DNA of 64,000 bases. Source: CAVXXB01 sp963765585. GTDB taxonomy: Bacteria; Calditrichota; Calditrichia; JAJRVZ01. The notes under the pieces are model-generated. The model did not search any database and was not told where the DNA came from. It saw only the letters and a program-made list of their open reading frames with translations. Both the position numbers and the translations under genes were made by a program. This document shows, piece after piece, positions 45,457-55,211 of this stretch (the stretch's first letter is position 1; every line of letters begins with the position of its first letter). The stretch lies in NCBI GenBank assembly GCA_963765585.1, contig CAVXXB010000011.1, positions 248,001-312,000 on the forward strand, in the 5' to 3' direction.

Positions 45457-47489
45457 AAAATCTCCTGGAAAAAAAATATAAAGAGCGATTCAAACTGGCC
45501 AGTGCACTATTAGGGGTTTTGGTTTTGATTTTTTTATTGATGATGTTTGGCAGCTCGCAGATTTCAACAAAATGGAGACAATATCAATCCGCATATCGTG
45601 ACTCGCTTGTGGTGCAGACCAATGAGAAGAGAGCGCTCGATGCGGCACAAAATTTACCAATAGAAATTCATCAGACCGAAATAAATCAATTATCAATTGT
45701 AGATCGATGTATATCCTGCCACCGTGGTATAGATGAGGAAATGGTAGAAACATCATCCAAACTGTTCAAGTCTCACCCAAAACCATACCTTGATCATCAT
45801 CATGAGTCCGAATTTGGTTGTACCACCTGCCATGGCGGGCGGGGGCAGGCTCTGGTAGAGTCCGAAGCACATTCCGAGGAACACGCGGGACCATTTTTGA
45901 AGATGGCGTATATCCAGGCTAATTGCGGGAAGTGTCATCTCTTAGTATATGACGATGATGTAAATATTGCAGGTGCGGTAAAATTACAGCAGGGTGTTTC
46001 CATATTTCAGAATCTGGGTTGTTTGGGGTGTCACAGCATACGTGGAACCGGCGGTGCCATCGGACCGGATTTGACTGAACAGGGAGCCAAACCACCCGAG
46101 GCATATGATTATACCAGGGTGTCAGGCGGGCACAATATTGAGACCTGGTTAGCAGAGCATTTTATCAATCCTGAAGCAATATCACCAGGATCCAAAATGC
46201 CGGCATTTAATTTATCGCCGGATTCTTTAATGAATCTGGTTATTTTTGCCCGGGCGCTCTATCCGGCAGATCTGCCATTCTCATATTATAACAGCAATGT
46301 CCTCCGTGAATATAAAAATGACCGAAAAATTATTACAGATTCCGATGCATTTGCCATGTTTTGTTTGGCCTGCCATGGTAAAAACGGCAATGGAAGAGAT
46401 TATGAACTAGATAAATTTGGCGTTCCGCATTTAGGCAATCAGGATTTCTTGCGCATGGCCTCGCGGGAAATGATTCTGTTCTCAATTCATGAAGGTCGCG
46501 GAACACGCATGATGGGATCATGGAATCCGGATTACTCCGGCATCAGGACAGATGAATTAGGGAGTCTGGTAGATTTTGTTCAATCCCGCAAAAGTCAGGC
46601 ACATCAATACGAGCAAAGAATGAACTCCGAAGGAAATGCCTCTGAAGGTAAAAAAATATATCAAAAAGATTGTGCTATGTGCCATGGCGAAGAAGGAAAC
46701 GGCGGCATCGGTCCCGGACTCAACCGGCAATCCTTACTCACATCTGCAGACAATACTTTTTTATATCGTACTATCACGACCGGACGGGCAAATACTGCCA
46801 TGCCATCCTGGAGCGATAACTCAGCCCGGGAAATCGCCGATTTATTAAAATATATTCGTCATTGGCAAACCCAATCGGTTCAAAGCAGATCAATCCAGCT
46901 TATTCCGGGAAACGAAACCCGTGGTGACAGTTTGTATCATTATTTATGTTCCCGTTGTCATGGAACCACAGGAAGTGGTGGGATCGGTCCGGCTATTTTG
47001 TATCCCGATTTTTTATCAACCGCGTCCGACAATTTCCTTACCCACATTATCCTGGGCGGCAGAGATCATAGCGTGATGTTCGGACTGCAGGCCGCAAAGA
47101 TCTCATCGACCCAGAGAAGTCAACAGATCGGTGATTTGGTTACCTTTATGAGAAGCTGGCAGGACAGTACGCGAAGTTATATTGAGACCGGACCCGATCT
47201 GGGGAATCCGGAGTATGGTAAAATATTATATCGAAGGTATTGTGGTGCGTGTCACGGTGAAAAAGGTGAAGGTGTAAAGGCACCGGCTTTGAATAATCAG
47301 GAATTCCTGAATGCTGCATCAAATGGATATATTATAGGTACGATATCGCTGGGACGGGAGGGCACCAAAATGCCATCCTGGGGGCGCGGATCGGAGAAAC
47401 ATCCCCATTTGGAAACGCAGGATCGCTGGGATGTGGTGGCATATGTCAGGCAATGGCAGGTGGTGGATATTCCGTTACCGATAGAATAG
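45453..47489 (+). CDS. Octaheme cytochrome c, partner of the bc complex
   Basis: I prefer the TTG at 45453, overlapping the cytochrome b stop (TTGA) and preceded by GGGAG; an ATG at 45420 lies deeper in cytochrome b and gives 689 residues. A single N-terminal helix (ASALLGVLVLIFLLMMFG) anchors the protein. Eight CxxCH sites follow: CISCH, CTTCH, CGKCH, CLGCH, CLACH, CAMCH, CSRCH and CGACH, the last four in repeated cytochrome c domains each ending in a distal Met-type loop. This multi-domain protein takes the place of cytochrome c1 and probably passes electrons onward to a terminal acceptor. Confidence 0.9.
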   Translation: MKNLLEKKYKERFKLASALLGVLVLIFLLMMFGSSQISTKWRQYQSAYRDSLVVQTNEKRALDAAQNLPIEIHQTEINQLSIVDRCISCHRGIDEEMVETSSKLFKSHPKPYLDHHHESEFGCTTCHGGRGQALVESEAHSEEHAGPFLKMAYIQANCGKCHLLVYDDDVNIAGAVKLQQGVSIFQNLGCLGCHSIRGTGGAIGPDLTEQGAKPPEAYDYTRVSGGHNIETWLAEHFINPEAISPGSKMPAFNLSPDSLMNLVIFARALYPADLPFSYYNSNVLREYKNDRKIITDSDAFAMFCLACHGKNGNGRDYELDKFGVPHLGNQDFLRMASREMILFSIHEGRGTRMMGSWNPDYSGIRTDELGSLVDFVQSRKSQAHQYEQRMNSEGNASEGKKIYQKDCAMCHGEEGNGGIGPGLNRQSLLTSADNTFLYRTITTGRANTAMPSWSDNSAREIADLLKYIRHWQTQSVQSRSIQLIPGNETRGDSLYHYLCSRCHGTTGSGGIGPAILYPDFLSTASDNFLTHIILGGRDHSVMFGLQAAKISSTQRSQQIGDLVTFMRSWQDSTRSYIETGPDLGNPEYGKILYRRYCGACHGEKGEGVKAPALNNQEFLNAASNGYIIGTISLGREGTKMPSWGRGSEKHPHLETQDRWDVVAYVRQWQVVDIPLPIE

Positions 47490-47513
47490 TTTCACGAAGA
47501 TCCTGCCTCATAA

Positions 47514-47640
47514 AATGTCCAATGTCAAAATCCAAATGACCAATGAATGACCAATTCCAAATGCTTTAATGTGTCAGTACAAGTTTGGCATTTAGAAATT
47601 GGGGCTTGATTTGACATTTTTGCTTGGAGTTTGGACATTT
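47514..47640. repeat. Inverted ATGTCCAATGTCAAA intergenic repeat
   Basis: The left arm has AATGTCCAATGTCAAAATCC; the right arm TTGACATTTTTGCTTGGAG...GGACATTT is its imperfect complement. A second member lies at 21379-21503. A following stretch repeats CATCCTGTATCCTGCATCC words to 47690. It lies between convergent genes. Confidence 0.55.
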
Positions 47641-47694
47641 ATCCATGATTTGGTCAATATCCAGCATTTTGCATCCTGTATCCTGCATCCAATA

Positions 47695-48777
47695 TCAAAA
47701 AGTATAGCCGAACGAGATCGTCACCCCATAATCCACTTTTGCCGCACTGGAATTCGGTGGTTTATTATCATAATTAAGATAGACATTGAATGTCAGATTA
47801 AAATCTGTGAATAATTCCCTTTTTAACTTTGAATCAATATCTATGCGGTATCTGCCCAGGGTTGTAAGACTCGGGCTAACTATCGCACTCGTCGTGATAT
47901 CCGTTTTGGGATTATCATAAACAAACATGGCAAATTTCGTACTCAACGGCAGCTCGAGGTTTGACTGATTCTCAGCATCTGTTACCCATTCCCGTGTACC
48001 ATTTAATCCGACCAGTACGCTTAATTCTATTGAATTTGTCTGGACAACCCGGCGTCCCATTCCGCCACCTACTACCAACCGTAAATCAATACCCAGCTCT
48101 GTATTCTGTTCCAGAATAGTCTGGACGCCCCATGCCCACCTCGCAGCCAGAAACCTTGTTAGTGTCCAGGTGATATCGTTTCTACGGGACGTCTCTTTCT
48201 CAGGTTGATCTGTGATTATTGAACTGAAGGAAATTTCAGTCTTAAAAACCTTGGTTCGGTGTGTTGCTTTGCCATCAACATTCAATCTGAATACCTCTGA
48301 CGCTTTTGTATAATCCGTTCCAAGATTTATTGAACCATCCAGCCGATCTATAAATGTGTCCTTTATAGGAGTTAAACGGACCACAAATGCAAGATATATA
48401 TCATTGGAAACAGAATCACTGGTTACAGTCATTTTGCGGGAATCTTCGGCCGGACCGAGGGCACCATAATAAATCGCCCCGAATTGCAACTCCACCTCGA
48501 AAAATTGTCTGGTCCTGATACTGGCTATTTTTGGCCATTCTATGTAGATAGTACCCATGTCATCTGTCTTTACCCGCAACTGCCCAGATCGTAGTTCCTT
48601 TAGTTCACAGGTAATTTTGTCACCATTGCGCATAACAACTATATCTGTTTTAGCAGCAAATACATCAGAGGCAATAAAAAATATCAGCAGGATGAATAAA
48701 ATAGAAGTGAATTTTGGGACAGTATTAATGCGAAGACAACAGAAATTAATTGACGAAAAATCTTTATGAAAATGCAT
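47695..48777 (-). CDS. DUF481 (YdiY-like) outer-membrane protein
   Basis: A 360-residue protein. A hydrophobic signal near residues 20-42 (ILFILLIFFIASDVFA) follows a 19-residue leader, so the true start may be later although no better start codon is visible. Mature sequence opens with IVVMRNGDKITCELKELRSG, an LSm-like small fold common in this family, and then a beta-barrel of DUF481 type, closing with GVTISFGYTF. The likely location is the outer membrane; the function is unknown. It is read toward the cytochrome operon. Confidence 0.8.
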   Translation of the reverse strand: MHFHKDFSSINFCCLRINTVPKFTSILFILLIFFIASDVFAAKTDIVVMRNGDKITCELKELRSGQLRVKTDDMGTIYIEWPKIASIRTRQFFEVELQFGAIYYGALGPAEDSRKMTVTSDSVSNDIYLAFVVRLTPIKDTFIDRLDGSINLGTDYTKASEVFRLNVDGKATHRTKVFKTEISFSSIITDQPEKETSRRNDITWTLTRFLAARWAWGVQTILEQNTELGIDLRLVVGGGMGRRVVQTNSIELSVLVGLNGTREWVTDAENQSNLELPLSTKFAMFVYDNPKTDITTSAIVSPSLTTLGRYRIDIDSKLKRELFTDFNLTFNVYLNYDNKPPNSSAAKVDYGVTISFGYTF

Positions 48778-48871
48778 AGCTTACATAAATCCTGATATCG
48801 AAAACCAGTTTTCTATTCCGGTCGAAATTGATTTCAATTTTTGCCTAATATCGTCAGAAACCAGAATCTGG

Positions 48872-49726
48872 TTAGAATTTTATTGAAGCGCCAAGCTTGA
48901 ATGTTTCCATCGTCAGCGGAGTTTCAGACTCAAAGGGCCAGTTCATACGATCCTGAAGACCGGTATAGAACGCATAGCCAATACCATTTTTTAGTACAAA
49001 ATATAAAATTGGTCCAAGTACAGGAGATGATTTAACGATGTCTTCGGAGAATACCGATACGATTCCCATACCTGCTTGCATAATCATATAGCTTCCCAAC
49101 CATGGCCAGAAAATATGGCGCGGGTATACAACAGCCAGTTCATAGGATGCAACTACAGAAAGTGATTTGAATAGTTCCAGTTTAGCACCACCTTCAGTCG
49201 ATACACCAAACCGGTATGTGCCTTCATAACGATCCAATATATCATTATCTTCCTGTGATATATCTTCTGGACGCGTCGTCATCAATTTGGTCCAGATAAA
49301 TTGGTTTTGATTATATGGGAGCAACCTAACCGGTCCCAGTTCATATCCGTAACCCAACCGGTTTCCAAAACCAAAACGATAGGCCTCTGTTTTTACATTC
49401 CCCAGGTTGTCTTCGATAAAATCAGCATCAGAAGACAGATAATTTCCATATACAAATCTCTCATCAAGTTCCCAGATTGAATGGCGATATTTTTTTATCT
49501 CACTATAACCGACCCGGCCTTCGAGGAAACCAAAGTTGGCAAATGTATCGGTAAAGGTTTTATGTTTTGGTTCTCCCACTCCATAAAGTGCTTCCACAAA
49601 CGGCCGGAAGTCGCCTTTCAGGGCCCAGGCAAACATAGAGCGTTGCTGGCCGCGTTGTGCAAAACTATTGCCAAAAAAAGATAATATTATAATTATTATC
49701 ATCAAACTGATAAATTTGTTCTTCAT
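48872..49726 (-). CDS. Unknown exported protein, possible outer-membrane barrel
   Basis: I chose the ATG at 49726 (284 residues), four codons inside the longest frame, giving signal MKNKFISLMIIIIILSFFGN with cleavage after SFAQ. The mature part has many aromatic and Gly residues (RFGFGNRLGYGYELGPVRLL) and ends in KLGASIKF, an aromatic-terminated strand as in outer-membrane barrels. I do not recognise the family. It lies between DUF481 and the second DUF4136 module, all on the same strand, but gaps of over 90 bases argue against one transcript. Confidence 0.62.
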   Translation of the reverse strand: MKNKFISLMIIIIILSFFGNSFAQRGQQRSMFAWALKGDFRPFVEALYGVGEPKHKTFTDTFANFGFLEGRVGYSEIKKYRHSIWELDERFVYGNYLSSDADFIEDNLGNVKTEAYRFGFGNRLGYGYELGPVRLLPYNQNQFIWTKLMTTRPEDISQEDNDILDRYEGTYRFGVSTEGGAKLELFKSLSVVASYELAVVYPRHIFWPWLGSYMIMQAGMGIVSVFSEDIVKSSPVLGPILYFVLKNGIGYAFYTGLQDRMNWPFESETPLTMETFKLGASIKF

Positions 49727-50083
49727 TTTATGCTCCAATCAGTTTTAATATTTTCGGAATAGCTCAAAAATTTAACTGCCTCGTTTAAACTAATAATAAA
49801 ATACTAAATATCAGGCAAAAATCCCAATACGCATTAGAAATATGGCATATCTTCGGATTTGATTACAGATTCTATCTTAAAATTTGTGTATATAAAATAA
49901 TAATTCTGTTGTCATTCTGAATCCTGGGTTGACGTCAAATCAGGCTTGTTTCGGGATCTAAGTAATTGACTTATACAACCAAAAGAATAAATGAGCAGGA
50001 TGATTTCCTGCTCATTTTAATTTATAAACTATTTTTTTCACGGAAAGCATATCTGCATTCATGCTAAATACTTTGCAAAAACA
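49727..50083. other. Gap with REP-like sequence and a terminator hairpin
   Basis: A degenerate REP-like stretch at about 49909-49960 begins GTCATTCTGAATCC and ends TTGTTTCGGGATC. A strong hairpin at 49991-50015 is given its own entry. No gene is seen. Confidence 0.45.
49991..50015 (-). terminator. Hairpin ending the second DUF4136/barrel operon
   Basis: ATGAGCAGGA and TCCTGCTCAT form a perfect 10-pair stem around a 5-base loop. On the minus strand it is followed by TTTATTCTTTT, an imperfect T-run. It lies 70 bases past the barrel stop at 50084. Confidence 0.65.
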
Positions 50084-50686
50084 TTACCACTCGTTATAGG
50101 CAAATCCAATATGGAATGAAACATAGGATGTATGAATCGGATCGGCAAATATATTTGATTCGGATGGCGCCAGGGCAATATTATATTTCATTCCCATCTG
50201 CAAGTGAATATCACTCACAGGTACTGTAAATCCGACTTCCGGTGCCAATCCCCAACGCATTCCTTTATCTTCCAGTACAATAAGTCCCATTTCGAATCTT
50301 TCCCAGACATAGTACCCACCAACATTAATACCAAAATAAGGTCGAAAACAGTCCACCCCACCCAGATAAATATGCGTATTTAACATGAGCGGAAATGAAT
50401 TGATGTAGCGATATTGGTTACCGGAAACATGACCCTTTTCGATTTCCAGTACTTCATCCGTCTGGCCATACATCACATGCCAACCAACATATCCACCGAC
50501 CGTCATCCAGTCCATGACATATGTTTTGGCATCAAAACTAACACCGAGATAACTCGCATCTTCGATAAATTTCTGGGTATCGTGGGTAGGAACTGAGACT
50601 GTATAAGTCAGAGCCGTAACAGTGTTCTGAGCAAATGCGGCCATGCTCAGGAATATAATAAATGTAATAATATATATTTTTTTCAT
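50084..50686 (-). CDS. Small outer-membrane beta-barrel, DUF4136-module partner (copy 2)
   Basis: A 200-residue protein, signal MKKIYIITFIIFLSMAAFAQ. It shares with the copies at 38592 and 61359 the landmarks IEKGHVSGNQYRYINSFPLM, FRPYFGINVGGYYV and MRWGLAPEVGFTVPVS, and it ends in an aromatic residue. It is more diverged than the other two are from each other. It starts 42 bases after a DUF4136 lipoprotein stops, so the pair is co-transcribed and followed by a hairpin terminator. Confidence 0.77.
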   Translation of the reverse strand: MKKIYIITFIIFLSMAAFAQNTVTALTYTVSVPTHDTQKFIEDASYLGVSFDAKTYVMDWMTVGGYVGWHVMYGQTDEVLEIEKGHVSGNQYRYINSFPLMLNTHIYLGGVDCFRPYFGINVGGYYVWERFEMGLIVLEDKGMRWGLAPEVGFTVPVSDIHLQMGMKYNIALAPSESNIFADPIHTSYVSFHIGFAYNEW

Positions 50687-50728
50687 TAAGATATACCTTT
50701 CTAAATTGAACGGGTTTCTACAAACGGA

Positions 50729-51367
50729 TCAATTGACCAGATTTGAACCAAGATAGGGAGATTGAACAAAACATTGATTAATTGTATTCACCAATCTGGC
50801 CCGCACATTTTCTGGAAAATCATCCGTTAATCCGTTGATTAATCCCAGCCATTCTGTTGGCAACGTATCATCCGCACCAGGACGGTTCGGGTCAAGCATC
50901 TGGATAAAAACTGTTCCGGTTCTCACCGAATAGTCGGATCCACCATAACCCGGATAGGAATATCCATAGCCGCTTTCATAACCATAACCACCATACCATC
51001 CCCAATTCTCGGAGTACCCTGAGCTTGAGTATATATTATAACTCTCATTTGTAGCTGAAACCAACACCAGAACATCCGCTCCGTTTGTTTCCGGATCCAT
51101 TTCTCTCTTATAACCCAATGCCTTCATATTTGAAGCAACCTGCTCCAGGACTATTTCATCATAACCCCGTGAGACAGTACTGGTCCCCTCAGAAATATGA
51201 GCGATTGAATCCGGCATGGCAAATGTTCTTACCCTGCCAAAATTGAAATTTTCGTTATAAAAGGTCGCTACGACATCGAACTCATCGATCTCTTCCGGCC
51301 CGAAAGGGAAACACCCTGTTAAGGTTAATCCGAGAAGTGCCGTCAAAATTAATGGTTTAAACTGCAT
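50729..51367 (-). CDS. DUF4136 lipoprotein (module 2)
   Basis: A 212-residue lipoprotein, lipobox LTLTGC at residues 14-19. The domain has DEFDVVATFYNENFNFGRVRTFAMPD, IVLEQVASNMKALGY and DVLVLVSATN, a Gly/Tyr-rich insert (GYGYESGYGYSYPGYGGSDY), and ends ...CFVQSPYLG. GGAGGATA precedes the ATG. It is paired with the barrel downstream, as in modules 1 and 3, and is divergent from an L,D-transpeptidase operon 250 bases away. Confidence 0.86.
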   Translation of the reverse strand: MQFKPLILTALLGLTLTGCFPFGPEEIDEFDVVATFYNENFNFGRVRTFAMPDSIAHISEGTSTVSRGYDEIVLEQVASNMKALGYKREMDPETNGADVLVLVSATNESYNIYSSSGYSENWGWYGGYGYESGYGYSYPGYGGSDYSVRTGTVFIQMLDPNRPGADDTLPTEWLGLINGLTDDFPENVRARLVNTINQCFVQSPYLGSNLVN

Positions 51368-51613
51368 GTGTATCCTCCATATATGAATATTATTATTTTA
51401 CATAAACTTTTAATTTAGTGATGTTCCACTACAATTGCACTAATAAAGTAGTAAAATATTTAAGCATGATTAATATCGTTTATTAGGCAAATAATTCACA
51501 TCTGATTTGAATACAAATATTACAAAACGTAATTTATACTCAATCGGAACAGTATAGTTTCAATTTTGTTCAATCTTAAAAATTGAGACGATATTTATCA
51601 AATTGGAACTGAT

Positions 51614-52327
51614 TTGAATAAAATATTTTATTTATTCTGCATAATTGGCATTGTCTCTGTTTCACACACTTCATTTAAAGTTGAAGTACCTGTGCTCACA
51701 GAGAATGCCCAGGAAGAATTACAAATCGATAGCCTCACCCTCCTGTATCAGATCATCGATCCTGAACATCTGATTGGCTATCGGGTATTTAAATTAGCCT
51801 ACCTTGGATTTCAACAGGTAAAGGATACGCATGATATTGACAAAAAGCACATTTTAACAATTATCGATTATACCCATCCTTCTGTAGATGAAAGGTTATT
51901 TGTTGTTAATTTAGAAAAGAAAATAATTGTTCATACATCACTTGTTGCTCATGGCATGAACTCCGGTGCCAATTATGCTGTAAAATTTTCAAATAAATCC
52001 GGATCATTACAGAGTAGTCTGGGCTTTTATATAACGGGTAGCACTTATAACGGAAAGCATGGCTATTCATTAAAATTGTATGGTATTGAACATGGTATAA
52101 ATGATAATGCATATGATCGTGCCATTGTAATTCATGGTGCAAATTATGCAACGGAAAAATTTATAAAGAAGAATGGCCGCCTGGGGCGAAGCTGGGGTTG
52201 TCCGGCACTGCCACCCCACATCTCAAAAATTGTTATCGACACGATAAAAGATGGCAGCTGCATATTTATATATCATGACGATCAATCATATTTAAGTTTG
52301 TCTCAAATTCTGAACAAATCAGAATAA
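51614..52327 (+). CDS. Murein L,D-transpeptidase catalytic domain protein (YkuD_2 type)
   Basis: A 237-residue exported protein starting with TTG behind GGAAC; no ATG fits. The signal (IFYLFCIIGIVSVSHTS) is short. The catalytic domain includes TIIDYTHPSVDERLFVV, IHGANYATEKF and GRSWGCPALP with the nucleophilic cysteine, typical of the wider YkuD_2 family common in Bacteroidota. It is expected to make or trim 3-3 peptide cross-links. Another L,D-transpeptidase follows 37 bases later, so both probably serve the same wall step. Confidence 0.87.
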   Translation: MNKIFYLFCIIGIVSVSHTSFKVEVPVLTENAQEELQIDSLTLLYQIIDPEHLIGYRVFKLAYLGFQQVKDTHDIDKKHILTIIDYTHPSVDERLFVVNLEKKIIVHTSLVAHGMNSGANYAVKFSNKSGSLQSSLGFYITGSTYNGKHGYSLKLYGIEHGINDNAYDRAIVIHGANYATEKFIKKNGRLGRSWGCPALPPHISKIVIDTIKDGSCIFIYHDDQSYLSLSQILNKSE

Positions 52328-52364
52328 CGGTCATTTTCAAAAATCTAATAAGGAAAATTAAGCA

Positions 52365-54017
52365 ATGTACTTACTACGAAGAGTCTACCTGTTACTCCTG
52401 GCACTCATCCCTATTTCTCTGATGGCACAACAGTCTACGGAGCAGGATATTATCCGCGGGTATTGTGAAAGTATGCGTCAAAATGTTAGTGTGGAAATTA
52501 ATGGCACAGCTATTGCCATGCAGCAAATTATTGTCGAATACTATGAACGCCGTAATTTTGAACCCGGCTGGCAGGAACAACAAGATATTGAACATTTACT
52601 ACAATTAATTGATGAAAGCACCCTTGATGGATTACTGCCGGAAGACTATCATGAATCTCTATTATTAAGATATAAAAATATAATTTCGGATTATGACCAG
52701 GTGCCGCCACAATTGAATGCTGAGTATGATTTGTTGTTATCAGATGCGTTGTTACGGCTGATTTATCATATGATATTCGGGAAGGTTGATCCTGTCCGTC
52801 TGGACCAAAATTGGAATATTTATATAGAAGTAGATAATATTGATCCGCCCGAACTGATGGAAAAGCTTCTATCTGCGCCGTCCTTGTATGATATTATTAG
52901 CAGGTATCATATAACCGATACACTTTATTTAAAACTGCGTAATTTTTTAGCCTATTATCGTGACATTGCCGCATCAGGCGGATGGTCCAAAGTTGATACC
53001 GGGCCAACAATAAAACCTGGTATGCATGACCGACGGGTAACTCAAGTCAGATCCAGGTTGCTGGTAACGGAAGATATATCGGATACAATAGTTACCGATA
53101 GTACGTTATATGATAAGAGCCTGGAGAACGGTATTAAAAGATTTCAATATCGTCACGGCCTGGAGCAAGACGGCCTCATCGGAAAGGGCACCATTGAAAC
53201 CCTGAATATTCCGGTTGAGAATAAGATCAATCAAATACGGGTAAATTTGGAACGGCTGCGTTGGATTCTTGATGAATCTGCACCTGATTATATTCTGGTA
53301 AATATTGCGCGATTCCGGGCAAATTATGTACAGGACAATAAAGTAGTCTGGCATGGCCGCGTACAGGTTGGCAAAACGTATCGTCAAACACCAATTTTTG
53401 AGGCATTTTTGAAATATATGGAAGTAAATCCAACCTGGACTGTTCCGCCAACAATTTTAAGAAAAGATGTACTACCTGCAATTAAGAAAGACATTGGGTA
53501 TCTGAAGAAAAAAAATATGAAGGTGATTACTCATAGCGGAAAAATTATTGATCCCGGATCAATTGACTGGTCTCAATACCCTGCTAAGAATTTTCCCTAT
53601 GCTATCAGGCAGGATCCAGGGCCAACCAATGCCCTGGGACGTATAAAATTTATTTTTCCTAACAAACATTTTGTTTTTTTACATGATACACCAAGCAAAG
53701 GGCTGTTTGGCAGGACGGAAAGAACATTTAGTTCCGGTTGTATTCGTGTCGAGAATCCATTTGATCTGGCCGAAGAATTGTTACACGACCAGGATGACTG
53801 GAACCGGGAAAAAATTGATTCCGTACTAGAATCTAAAAAAACAAAAGTTATTTACATGAAAAAGGAATTACCGGTTTATTTATTATATTTTACTGCGTTC
53901 CCGGATTTCGAAATGGATGATACAATGCATTTTAGAAAAGACATATATGAAAGGGACAGTAAATTATTAAATCAACTTGATTCAAAATTTCAACTACTGC
54001 AGAAGCATGTAAAATAA
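52365..54017 (+). CDS. L,D-transpeptidase of the YcbB/LdtD type
   Basis: A 550-residue periplasmic protein: signal MYLLRRVYLLLLALIPISLMAQ, an N-terminal domain with the scaffold seen in YcbB proteins (AMQQIIVEYYERRNFEPGW...LPEDYH), a peptidoglycan-binding domain (about 225-285, KRFQYRHGLEQDGLIGKGTI), and a YkuD domain with HDTPSKGLFGRTERTFSSGC, whose last cysteine is the nucleophile, in SSGCIRVENP. It forms 3-3 cross-links in peptidoglycan. It follows a second, smaller transpeptidase in an operon, behind AAGGAAAA. Confidence 0.92.
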   Translation: MYLLRRVYLLLLALIPISLMAQQSTEQDIIRGYCESMRQNVSVEINGTAIAMQQIIVEYYERRNFEPGWQEQQDIEHLLQLIDESTLDGLLPEDYHESLLLRYKNIISDYDQVPPQLNAEYDLLLSDALLRLIYHMIFGKVDPVRLDQNWNIYIEVDNIDPPELMEKLLSAPSLYDIISRYHITDTLYLKLRNFLAYYRDIAASGGWSKVDTGPTIKPGMHDRRVTQVRSRLLVTEDISDTIVTDSTLYDKSLENGIKRFQYRHGLEQDGLIGKGTIETLNIPVENKINQIRVNLERLRWILDESAPDYILVNIARFRANYVQDNKVVWHGRVQVGKTYRQTPIFEAFLKYMEVNPTWTVPPTILRKDVLPAIKKDIGYLKKKNMKVITHSGKIIDPGSIDWSQYPAKNFPYAIRQDPGPTNALGRIKFIFPNKHFVFLHDTPSKGLFGRTERTFSSGCIRVENPFDLAEELLHDQDDWNREKIDSVLESKKTKVIYMKKELPVYLLYFTAFPDFEMDDTMHFRKDIYERDSKLLNQLDSKFQLLQKHVK

Positions 54018-54054
54018 AGGCAGGAACTGGTCATTGGCACAATGGTAGAATTTA

Positions 54055-54912
54055 TCAGAGATTACCAGCCTGCATGCCAAACACAGCGCCGGAAGGATCC
54101 GCTAAAATCGCGATGGTTCCGTTCTGTATATTTTGATCGGGGGCCACAATTAACCTGGCACCTAAGTTCTCTGCACGCGTGATCATGGAATTAATATCTT
54201 CAACCAGGATATACGGTAACCAGTTGGGGTGAACCTGCTGCCAGGGTACCGTTGTAATTCCGGCTCTTTGTTTATCACCCGTCAAAAGAATATAATGTTC
54301 TGAGTAACCACCCGAACTAACATCCTGTATCTCATATCCGGCCAGAGCGGAGTATAATTCAATGACGTCACCAGGGTCGCTGGTAATCAACTCATCCCAA
54401 ATCCAGGTATTTCTAGCGGACTGCCGATCCTCAGGATCTCCACCATTGGCTGTGATTATCCCAAAAGATGCGCCTTTGTTATCACCGACAATTGCCAGTC
54501 TGCCGCGAACGTCCAGATCCATTGGTGCTTTGTATATCAGCCCGCCACTATTAAGAATAATACCAAAGACTCTATCAACGTCGGGTACGGAAAAATAACT
54601 TATCCAGCGGGACTCATTGACCTCTTCCTCAAGACGATCTGATTTAACCAAGCCTGCAATGGGTCTGTCATTATAGTAAGCGGTCAAATAGGGTGCACCG
54701 TCACCGCCGCGACCTTCAAATTCCCAACCAAACATTTCAGAATAAAAATCTCGTGCCACTGGAATATTATCCGTGATCAGATCATGCCATACTATTTTAC
54801 CATATAGATAATTACCATTCTGATCCTCAGTAATTGTCGGTATACGTACAGTATTACGTCCGCAAGCAATTAGGAGAAAGATTGTTAAAATATAAAAATA
54901 AAATGTTTTCAT
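54055..54912 (-). CDS. VOC-family lipoprotein (paralogue of 37573-38433)
   Basis: A 285-residue lipoprotein with lipobox FLLIACG. Two VOC modules are visible: IVWHDLITDNIPVARDFYSEMFGWEFEG and WDELITSDPGDVIELYSALAGYEI. NWLPYILVEDINSMITRAENLG and GTIAILADPSGAVFGMQ match the homologous parts of the other copy (LPYIRVEDPGPVVKRTKQLG). Its ligand and role are unknown. It converges on the L,D-transpeptidase operon, with 37 bases between stops, and is divergent from an Omp85-like gene. Confidence 0.82.
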   Translation of the reverse strand: MKTFYFYILTIFLLIACGRNTVRIPTITEDQNGNYLYGKIVWHDLITDNIPVARDFYSEMFGWEFEGRGGDGAPYLTAYYNDRPIAGLVKSDRLEEEVNESRWISYFSVPDVDRVFGIILNSGGLIYKAPMDLDVRGRLAIVGDNKGASFGIITANGGDPEDRQSARNTWIWDELITSDPGDVIELYSALAGYEIQDVSSGGYSEHYILLTGDKQRAGITTVPWQQVHPNWLPYILVEDINSMITRAENLGARLIVAPDQNIQNGTIAILADPSGAVFGMQAGNL

Positions 54913-55211
54913 ATGTCCGGGAGAAAATTTACAAAGTACAGATCAGAAAAAAATATTTGCAGTTCTTAATTAAAAGAGTAGACTTTTTCTGCAACTTTGT
55001 TTTGTTTTAAACATTGAACAATACAATATTTGATCCATAATTTAATAGTAAAACGAACAAATATATAGAAAGGTTCAATAAAGTTGCAAAATAGATCAGA
55101 TCAGGTTAAAAATCAATCCAATTTTAGATCGTATCATATTCAGACAATTGAGTTATTTTGAGACAAGATAACAGGAATCTACAGAATAATATATATGACA
55201 TATAAAATTAA
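54913..55211. other. Divergent promoter gap
   Basis: 299 bases between the VOC lipoprotein and the Omp85-like gene. AT-rich, with no ORF, no repeat family and no hairpin that I can recognise. Both promoters should lie here. Confidence 0.35.
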
